DNA from: CAZEER01 sp964586315
GTDB taxonomy: Bacteria; Fidelibacterota; Marinisomatia; Marinisomatales; UBA1611
Assembly: GCA_964586315.1 (NCBI GenBank)
Contig: CAZPHE010000095.1
Span: 1-7,283, forward strand
Reading direction: 5' to 3'
Length of the DNA: 7,283 bases
Shown here: positions 1 through 4,911 of the stretch, one piece after another
Layout of the letters: each line of letters starts with the position of its first letter
Position numbering within the stretch: the first letter of the stretch is position 1
The notes under the pieces: generated by a model
What the model was told of the DNA's origin: nothing
What the model saw: the letters and a program-made list of their open reading frames with translations, nothing else
Databases searched by the model: none
Made by a program: the position numbers and the translations under genes

Positions 1-525
1 CATATCATAGTCAGCACCTGTATTGTTATAAATCTCAAGATATTTGTTGTAACTACTGCCTTCTGCCCATTCAGAAAAGAAAAGAGCTGGCTCTGCTGGC
101 CAGATGGTAAAAGTAATACCCGTTGGAGACGGTCCATCATCAGCAAGTAGATTGCCATCAGAATCATAAAAACCATAGGCACACTCACTATCATAGGTTC
201 CTGCAGTCCACACTGTTGAGATTTCATCCCCTAGTTCAGCATCAAAGAAATAATTATTCCATGATCCCTCATTATCTTCTTCGCCTACAGTAAGACCTTC
301 TGCAAGCAGGGTTCCATTCAAATAAAGAGCAAGAGACGCACCATTCCAACCATCTCCATATGAATCAGCCATATATAGTTCATAGGTCTCTGTACGAGTT
401 CCAGGATCTCTATGATCTGGAAGACGAATCTCTGTTACTGTTCTTTTGGGTTTTTCCGGGCTACCATTAGCCCAAAGAGATACACCCATAGCCAGAACAA
501 TTGTCATTGCTATCGCTTTACGCAT
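1..525 (-). CDS. Secreted lamin-tail-domain protein (C-terminus beyond window)
   Basis: This open frame runs from an ATG at 525 to the window edge without a stop, giving 175 residues of a longer protein. Residues 1-20 form a Sec signal peptide: MRK, then a hydrophobic run IAMTIVLAMGVSLWA, with likely cleavage near A19 or N20. Residues 50-72 carry the motif DSYGDGWNG (54-62) followed by a strand-like ALYLNGTLLAEG, a module seen in many secreted FCB-group proteins. Around residues 148-175, ALFFSEWAEGSSYNKYLEIY strongly resembles the start of a lamin-tail domain (LTD), which usually begins with an ISEW/EYVEIYN pattern. LTDs are common in large extracellular bacterial proteins, often with nucleases or T9SS tails, but nothing downstream is visible. 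A strong Shine-Dalgarno (GGAGG, 5 nt before ATG) fixes the start. By eye the GC content is higher here (about 45% in one 60-base line) than in neighbouring genes (about a third). Function is unknown; cell-surface or extracellular location is inferred. Confidence 0.85.
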   Translation of the reverse strand, partial: MRKAIAMTIVLAMGVSLWANGSPEKPKRTVTEIRLPDHRDPGTRTETYELYMADSYGDGWNGASLALYLNGTLLAEGLTVGEEDNEGSWNNYFFDAELGDEISTVWTAGTYDSECAYGFYDSDGNLLADDGPSPTGITFTIWPAEPALFFSEWAEGSSYNKYLEIYNNTGADYDM

Positions 526-530
526 GTAAA

Positions 531-535
531 CCTCC
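531..535 (-). promoter_or_regulatory. Strong ribosome binding site of the lamin-tail protein gene
   Basis: The minus strand reads TTGGAGGTTTACATG, so GGAGG lies 5 nt before the ATG at 525. It is the clearest Shine-Dalgarno in the window and settles this start. The amidotransferase, DUF885 and transporter genes have no comparable site. Confidence 0.8.
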
Positions 536-574
536 AAGGTTTTTTATTAAAACTATTTTTTAAAAGGTAGGTAT

Positions 575-586
575 GTAGTTAACTAC
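575..586. repeat. Perfect 12-bp palindrome in leader of lamin-tail gene
   Basis: GTAGTTAACTAC is a perfect palindrome lying between the candidate promoter and the ribosome binding site of the minus-strand gene that starts at 525. It could be a regulator-binding site or chance in AT-rich DNA; only one copy is seen in the window. Confidence 0.4.
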
Positions 587-623
587 TAGGGATAATGTTA
601 TAAACCATATCACCAAGTCAGGT

Positions 624-640
624 GTAATATAATGTATTAC
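624..640. promoter_or_regulatory. Inverted repeat over candidate -10 box (possible operator)
   Basis: GTAATA and TATTAC are exact inverted halves separated by 5 bases. The dyad covers the candidate -10 hexamer (626-631) for the gene starting at 525, a typical place for a repressor site. No regulator gene is nearby, and the half-sites are short and AT-rich, so binding is an inference. Confidence 0.3.
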
Positions 641-655
641 GCAAAAATTTTGCAA
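626..655 (-). promoter_or_regulatory. Candidate sigma70-type promoter for the lamin-tail protein gene
   Basis: On the minus strand TTGCAA (655-650, 4 of 6 matches to TTGACA) is followed after 18 bases by TATATT (631-626, 5 of 6 matches to TATAAT). Transcription would start near 619, giving a leader of roughly 95 nt before the ATG at 525. The upstream transporter gene ends at 692, so this 166-bp gap is the natural place for a separate promoter. An alternative -10 (TATAAC or TTATAA, around 597-603) lies further downstream. The match is by eye only. Confidence 0.4.
641..653. repeat. Odd-centred palindrome next to candidate -35 box
   Basis: GCAAAA and TTTTGC flank a single central A and abut the GTAATA/TATTAC dyad at 624-640. 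It partly overlaps the candidate -35 at 650-655. It is also too AT-rich, and its loop too small, to be a convincing terminator for the transporter gene that ends at 692. Confidence 0.3.
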
Positions 656-691
656 GGAGTAAAATATAAGAATTAACCAAAAAAATAATGA

Positions 692-2161
692 TCATTTTAC
701 CCAAATTGGAAGCACAGTCGTAACATCAAGAAATGGAAGTATTACAAAATAGAGAAGTACAACTAAAACTATAATCACCAAAAGATTCAGCCTAAAGCCT
801 GCCCTTGACATTTGGGGAATTGAAAGATGTCCGCTTGCGAGGACACATGCATTAGGACCAGTCCCAGAAGGTAACATAAAGGCACACGATGCAGCAATCG
901 TAGCAGGAATCATTAAAAGGTACGGATGAAAACCACCTGCCGTAGCAAGACCAGCTAAAACAGGGAGAAAGATTGCTGTGGTGGCCGTGTTAGAATTTAT
1001 CTCAGTTAAAAAGACCATTGCGGTAACTACCAGAAGAACGATCAATAAGATGGGTATACCCTCCAAACTCATTACCTCAGCGATCCATTTGATTAAGCCG
1101 GAAGATTTAAAAGATGATGCTATTGCCATTCCACCACCAATCATCATCGAAAGAGCCCAAGGAATTTCTTTCGCATCCTGCCACTCAAGGAGTCGCGTCT
1201 CCTTACCTTCTTCATTTTTATGCCCACTTGGTAAACTAAATAAAGCTATAGATGATAGAAAAGCCACAGTGGAATCCTTGACATATGCCTCTACCCCAAG
1301 AATTTCTGACCACCAATTCCTGAATATAAAACCCAAAGCATAAAAAATAATAATGACGGCAACTCTTTTTTCTCCTACCGACATTGACCCCAGTCCTTGG
1401 TACTCCTGTTCTATAATCTGGTTTGATCCTTTGAGATCACCATCAATGTTAAAATATTTTACAAGATAGATCCACGTGATTGGTAAGAAGACTATGACAA
1501 ATGGGATCCCTATCTTTAACCAGTCTGTGAAAACAAGCGCAGGCGCTTCTGGAAAGATCTCTTCAACCGTACTTACAAAAAGAAGATTAGGTGGTGTCCC
1601 CACTAATGTGCCAGTTCCTCCAATACTTGCTGAGTATGCAATACAAAGCATCAATGCGGGTGCAAACCTTGAGATATCAGCACCCATCTCCTTCTCACGG
1701 TATAATATTGCCATACCAATAGGTAGCATCATTAGAGTCGTTGAGTTGTTCGTAGTCCACATGGATAGGATTCCTGTTGCAATCATAAAACTAAGCATGA
1801 TTCTTTGCCGACTCGTACCCAATGTCCTGATCGTTAACAAAGCGATACGTTTATGCAAATTATTAGTCTCAATTGCCTTGGCAACAAAAAAGGCACCTAA
1901 TATTAGAAGTACAATATGATTACCATAACTGTCTGCAATTTGTTTTGAATCAAGCACTCCCAAAAATGGAAATAATGCAATAGGTATAAATGATGTAGCA
2001 AAAATAGAGATAGCCTCTGTAACCCAAAATACTGCCATAAGCATTGATACTGCTGCAGCTTTCATTGCAAGTGGGTTCATATTTTCAGGAGGTGGCAATA
2101 CCATTAAAATGGTAAAAATACTTATCCCTAATCCTATACCAATCTTTTGTCTCATATCCAT
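692..2161 (-). CDS. SLC13/DASS-family anion (dicarboxylate-type) transporter
   Basis: This 489-residue polytopic inner-membrane protein has the length and motif order of the divalent anion:sodium symporter family (SLC13, DASS, INDY-like), which import dicarboxylates, citrate or sulfate with sodium. Landmarks are MWTTNNSTTLMMLPIG (134-149) at the position of the first Ser-Asn-Thr substrate/sodium loop, GGTGTLVGTPPNLLF (181-195), TEINSNTATTAIFLP (386-400) with an intact second SNT (390-392), and FMLPSGTGPNA (428-438) in place of the usual FMLPVATPPNA. The first SNT reads T-N-N and the last motif lacks one Pro, so substrate or ion specificity may differ from characterised members. Ten or more hydrophobic segments are visible, ending in LVIIVLVVLLYFVILPF. 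The start is ATG at 2161, with a second Met two codons on and no clear ribosome binding site. It lies 6 nt after the hydrolase remnant and may be co-transcribed with it. Family is secure; substrate is not determined. Confidence 0.93.
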   Translation of the reverse strand: MDMRQKIGIGLGISIFTILMVLPPPENMNPLAMKAAAVSMLMAVFWVTEAISIFATSFIPIALFPFLGVLDSKQIADSYGNHIVLLILGAFFVAKAIETNNLHKRIALLTIRTLGTSRQRIMLSFMIATGILSMWTTNNSTTLMMLPIGMAILYREKEMGADISRFAPALMLCIAYSASIGGTGTLVGTPPNLLFVSTVEEIFPEAPALVFTDWLKIGIPFVIVFLPITWIYLVKYFNIDGDLKGSNQIIEQEYQGLGSMSVGEKRVAVIIIFYALGFIFRNWWSEILGVEAYVKDSTVAFLSSIALFSLPSGHKNEEGKETRLLEWQDAKEIPWALSMMIGGGMAIASSFKSSGLIKWIAEVMSLEGIPILLIVLLVVTAMVFLTEINSNTATTAIFLPVLAGLATAGGFHPYLLMIPATIAASCAFMLPSGTGPNACVLASGHLSIPQMSRAGFRLNLLVIIVLVVLLYFVILPFLDVTTVLPIWVK

Positions 2162-2167
2162 AATGAT

Positions 2168-2566
2168 TTAATTCCCAAAAAGATATTCGCAGGTGCTTGG
2201 TTCTATACCATGATTATCGTGTCCAACATCTGGGACAGTGATTAACTGCAACTCAAATTCTAAACCATTTACTTTTGCTTTTTCTATTGCACTGGTGTAT
2301 AAAAGATCCGAATCTGATGTGAGCGTGTAAATGGAATTAAAATAGTCATCAGCATTTCTATTCATTCCGTGTATTACAATGACTGTTTTATTTAGGTTAT
2401 CATTCGAATTATATGAATCTCGATTTGAAAAAAATGGTAGATTAATCTCTGTATTATTTTTTATGATTGAAAAATTCTGATCACCCACATCATCAACCTG
2501 AGCAAAAATAAAATTAATACCCATAGTTAGAATAAAAGTCTGGGTAAATATCCTAAACTTTAACAT
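2168..2566 (-). pseudogene. Secreted alpha/beta-hydrolase remnant lacking its catalytic core
   Basis: The frame is intact, 132 residues from ATG 2566; an in-frame TTG at 2590 would add 8. Residues 1-22 form a signal peptide (MLKFRIFTQTFILTMGINFIFA, cleavage before Q23). KTVIVIHGMNRNADDYF (60-76) matches the first core strand and oxyanion HG loop of alpha/beta hydrolases. VPDVGHDNHGI (111-121) followed by EYLFG matches the C-terminal loop with the catalytic His (H116). Intact secreted hydrolases of this kind are usually about 300 residues, and here the middle is missing: no GxSxG nucleophile elbow and no acidic-residue strand. The simplest reading is an in-frame internal deletion, perhaps more than one, leaving an inactive protein. 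It lies behind the rpoD terminator with no clear promoter and 6 nt ahead of the transporter. The alternative is a genuine small secreted protein of unknown role. The family resemblance is from memory of motifs, not a search. Confidence 0.6.
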
Positions 2567-2613
2567 TAAGGTATATTTATCCTTATTCAACTATATTTCC
2601 AATGATTATTTTT

Positions 2614-2646
2614 AAAAAATAAAAAAGGGGCCAAGCCCCTTTTTTT
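2614..2646 (-). terminator. Intrinsic terminator of rpoD
   Basis: On the minus strand a run of A is followed by GGGGC, a 3-nt loop (TTG) and GCCCC, then TTTTTTATTTTTT. The stem can extend by six A-T pairs to 11 bp. The hairpin starts 15 nt past the rpoD stop at 2662, so it should end the rpoD transcript. The A/T runs on both sides would let it work on the plus strand too, but no plus-strand gene needs it. Confidence 0.9.
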
Positions 2647-2661
2647 CACATTTCTTAGGTT

Positions 2662-3618
2662 TTATCCTAAATATCTACGAAGGTTCTTACTCCGTGAACG
2701 ATGTCGTAAACGCTGGATAGCTTTTTCTTTAATTTGACGTACTCTTTCTCGCGTTAGATCAAATTCTTCACCTATCTCATTTAATGTCATAGCACTATCC
2801 CTATTGATGCCAAAATACATTTCAAGTACTATTCTTTCTCGATCAGATAATGTCTCAAGAGCACCATTTACTTCTTCACTCATTGATTCCATCATAATTT
2901 TGGCTTCTGGTTCTTCTGCTTCTCCATCTTCAATAATATCTAGAAGGCTACTATTCTCACCCTCTTGAAAAGGTGAATTTAAGGAGCTATGCCTCCTGGA
3001 ATACTGCATCGCCATAAGCACCTCATCACCACTCATTTCAAGTTGTGCACCTATTTCATCACCTTTTGGCTGACGCTCTACTTCTGCTTCAAGTTTTTCA
3101 GCTGCTCGCGTAATTTTTGTAATTGTTCCCACACGGTTAAGAGGTAAACGAATTAATCTGGACTGCTCAGCAAGTGCCTGAAGAATGGATTGTCTGATCC
3201 ACCATACAGCATAAGAAATGAATTTAAACCCACGTGTATGATCAAAACGCTTAGCTGCTTTTATCAGACCCATATTACCTTCATTAATAATATCAGCCAA
3301 AGATAAACCATTCCCCTGATATTTTTTTGCAACAGAAACTACAAAACGAAGGTTAGCTTCAACCAATTCTTTCATGGCTCTTTCATCACCATTTTGTATT
3401 GCTATTGCCAACTCTACCTCTCTCTCTGGTGGTAAAGGATTAAATCTACCAATCTCTGCAAGATACAAACTGATACTTCCACTAGAGACTTTAATCGGTT
3501 TCCCTTTTTTCTTATTTGGCTCTTGTTGTTTCGTACTCACTTTTTTACCGGATGTTTGTTTTTCAACTGCAACCTGATTCTGGTCACCTTTTTGTTGGTC
3601 TTTCTTGGTATTGGCCAA
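2662..3618 (-). CDS. rpoD: Primary (housekeeping) RNA polymerase sigma factor, RpoD/SigA
   Basis: This 318-residue protein directs core RNA polymerase to housekeeping promoters. Residues 1-45 are a Lys/Gln-rich, low-complexity tail with no region 1.1. Region 1.2 starts at SISLYLAEIGRFNPLPPERE (48-67). Region 2 contains ANLRFVVSVAKKYQ (88-101), LADIINEGNMGLIKAAKRFD (107-126) and FKFISYAVWWIRQSILQALA (131-150), the -10-recognition and melting segment. Region 3 runs from about 163 to 238. Region 4 holds LSDRERIVLEMYFGI (257-271) and the -35-binding helix-turn-helix MTLNEIGEEFDLTRERVRQI (277-296). The short form without region 1.1 matches primary sigma factors of the FCB group, which are near 290 residues. 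The start is TTG at 3618: the preceding codon is an in-frame TAA and AGGGAG sits 7 nt upstream, while the first in-frame Met is residue 82, inside region 2. The gene stands alone, 70 nt after the amidotransferase and closed by a strong terminator. Confidence 0.97.
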   Translation of the reverse strand: MANTKKDQQKGDQNQVAVEKQTSGKKVSTKQQEPNKKKGKPIKVSSGSISLYLAEIGRFNPLPPEREVELAIAIQNGDERAMKELVEANLRFVVSVAKKYQGNGLSLADIINEGNMGLIKAAKRFDHTRGFKFISYAVWWIRQSILQALAEQSRLIRLPLNRVGTITKITRAAEKLEAEVERQPKGDEIGAQLEMSGDEVLMAMQYSRRHSSLNSPFQEGENSSLLDIIEDGEAEEPEAKIMMESMSEEVNGALETLSDRERIVLEMYFGINRDSAMTLNEIGEEFDLTRERVRQIKEKAIQRLRHRSRSKNLRRYLG

Positions 3619-3625
3619 TTATTGA

Positions 3626-3631
3626 CTCCCT
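3626..3631 (-). promoter_or_regulatory. Ribosome binding site that fixes the TTG start of rpoD
   Basis: The minus strand reads AGGGAG, then TCAATAA, then TTG. The 7-nt spacing is ideal, and the TAA just before TTG is in frame, so no longer N-terminus is possible. The site confirms a non-ATG start for the main sigma factor. Confidence 0.8.
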
Positions 3632-3651
3632 ATAATGATTTTGATAGTATT

Positions 3652-3668
3652 CGGCTTGGATAAAGCCG
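3652..3668. promoter_or_regulatory. GC-rich dyad between amidotransferase gene and rpoD
   Basis: CGGCTT and AAGCCG are exact inverted halves around a 5-base centre, in the otherwise AT-rich 70-bp gap ahead of rpoD. On the minus strand it is not followed by a T-run, so it is a poor terminator; an operator or leader hairpin for rpoD is possible. A -10-like TACTAT (3649-3644) lies just downstream of it, without a good -35. Confidence 0.35.
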
Positions 3669-3685
3669 GCTAAGTTAATTAGAAA

Positions 3686-3706
3686 ATTCTATTTTATAAA
3701 TAGAAT
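3686..3706 (-). repeat. AT-rich hairpin spanning the amidotransferase stop codon
   Basis: A 9-bp perfect stem (ATTCTATTT / AAATAGAAT) with a 3-nt loop spans the last codons and TAG stop of the amidotransferase gene. On the minus strand it is followed by TTTTC rather than a long T-run. It may protect the mRNA end or act as a weak terminator; low GC makes it uncertain. Confidence 0.35.
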
Positions 3707-4867
3707 CTTCCTTGTTTGTATATTGTCTTTTGTACTTACATGTAATATATATGTTCCTGAGGACACATTTCTTTCAGGTGACCAAATAATATTTTTTGTT
3801 CTATTTGTAAGTTTAGGAATAAAAAAATGATCAATCTCATTTCCATTAATTGAAAAAATAGATATTTTTATTTGACCTGAAGTAAAACCTTCTAAGACAA
3901 AATTAACACTACCATTGAACGGATTTGGATAAGCAGGAGACAGTAATAATTGTTCGAAATTCGGATTGAAATCATAATCAGATTCAGTTAAAACAAAATC
4001 AGGATAACGTGTAATCCCATCATAATTAAAAGTAATCAATTCTTCATTTTGCAATCCTTGCCAATTATTTTCTCCACTATTTTCAGGATACGTCATAATA
4101 GCATAGTGCTCAGACGACTCAGAAAAATAGAGTCCATTACTACCTCCAAAGATAAAAAGACTTGTTCCATTGGAAAAAATAATGTTTAATTGACTTGCAT
4201 AAGTCCCTGCCTTTAAAATATTTATCAAAGCTGATTGGATACCAGAAAGTATATCACCTTCAAATTCTATTTTTTGCATTAAATATAGTAAAATTAATTC
4301 TGAATCAACGACATTTTCCCAACCATCTCCTCTCCAATCACTTCCATCAAAAGTTTGTGGAGGGTTTAATTCGAGCCAAGATAAATCAGTATTGTTATTC
4401 GTTATCAAATTATAAAGAATATTTTTATCAACAGTTCCATTATGTACTAAAGAAAAGGATTCTTGTTCAGTGTAATACATCCACGGATGGGGATTTGGAA
4501 TTGTATTGGAACCTGAAGTAGCAACTCTAAGATGCCCAATACCAATTGTACCAGACTCATGATCTAAAAGCTCATTTACTGTAGACCAATAAGCTATTGA
4601 GTCTGTTGTTGCAGGAATACTGGAACGATAAAGAGGCATAACAGAATTTGAAGATATCTGGTTATATCGTAATAAAGCCCAACCATTTAACATTGATTCT
4701 GATTGATAAAAAAAAGTCGTTAATTGATCATTAATATTATTAAGTTCTTTTGTAGAAAGAGCTGAGAAAGTATAATCAGATTTTGCATAAATCGCCCAGA
4801 TTTTGCATGCAGTTAATGACTGAATCATTACAAAAGAAATAATAATTATTTTTATAAGATACCTCAT
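3689..4867 (-). CDS. Secreted class II glutamine-amidotransferase-like Ntn hydrolase with T9SS tail
   Basis: This protein has 392 residues from ATG 4867; the adjacent in-frame TTG at 4870 would add one, and neither has a ribosome binding site. Residues 1-20 form a signal peptide (MRYLIKIIIISFVMIQSLTA) that ends directly before C21 in CKIWAIYA. Class II amidotransferases use an N-terminal Cys as nucleophile, so cleavage after A20 would create the active site. Other family marks are GHLRVATSG (111-119), NPHPW (125-129), LVHNGTVDKN (140-149) and DSE (188-190), in the order seen in the COG0121 (YafJ/DUG3-like) group. From about residue 310, SPAYPNPFN opens a T9SS type A sorting domain running to the C-terminus. 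The protein should therefore be exported, crossing the outer membrane by T9SS, and act on an amide such as a gamma-glutamyl or glutamine compound; the substrate is unknown. LTAC also fits a lipobox. It lies 44 nt after the DUF885 peptidase gene, possibly in the same operon. Confidence 0.88.
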   Translation of the reverse strand: MRYLIKIIIISFVMIQSLTACKIWAIYAKSDYTFSALSTKELNNINDQLTTFFYQSESMLNGWALLRYNQISSNSVMPLYRSSIPATTDSIAYWSTVNELLDHESGTIGIGHLRVATSGSNTIPNPHPWMYYTEQESFSLVHNGTVDKNILYNLITNNNTDLSWLELNPPQTFDGSDWRGDGWENVVDSELILLYLMQKIEFEGDILSGIQSALINILKAGTYASQLNIIFSNGTSLFIFGGSNGLYFSESSEHYAIMTYPENSGENNWQGLQNEELITFNYDGITRYPDFVLTESDYDFNPNFEQLLLSPAYPNPFNGSVNFVLEGFTSGQIKISIFSINGNEIDHFFIPKLTNRTKNIIWSPERNVSSGTYILHVSTKDNIQTRKILFIK

Positions 4868-4883
4868 CAAAAAAATTTTAAAT

Positions 4884-4911
4884 AGTATAATATCATAAAT
4901 AACCTTAAGAA
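4884..4911 (-). promoter_or_regulatory. Weak candidate promoter for the amidotransferase gene
   Basis: The 44-nt gap before the gene contains TATACT (4889-4884) on the minus strand, 5 of 6 matches to TATAAT and about 17 nt ahead of the ATG at 4867. The best -35 at a 16-nt spacing is TTCTTA (4911-4906), only 3 of 6. A start here would give a very short, Shine-Dalgarno-free leader. It may simply be AT-rich spacer within an operon. Confidence 0.22.

Noticed and set aside
978..1919. Plus-strand open frames (978-1343 and 1476-1919) opposite the transporter
   Set aside because: They lie wholly antisense to a well-supported membrane protein, have no ribosome binding site and match no recognisable family; the frame is a by-product of the transporter's codon use.
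2655..2670. TTAGG-N6-CCTAA dyad across the rpoD stop codon as a second terminator
   Set aside because: The stem is only 5 bp, AT-rich and has no T-run; the hairpin just beyond it is a far better terminator.
3374..3577. Plus-strand 67-residue frame opposite rpoD
   Set aside because: It is antisense to the conserved N-terminal half of the sigma factor and shows no independent signal.
4195..4521. Plus-strand 108-residue frame opposite the amidotransferase
   Set aside because: It is antisense to the conserved amidotransferase core, has an arbitrary composition and no start signal.
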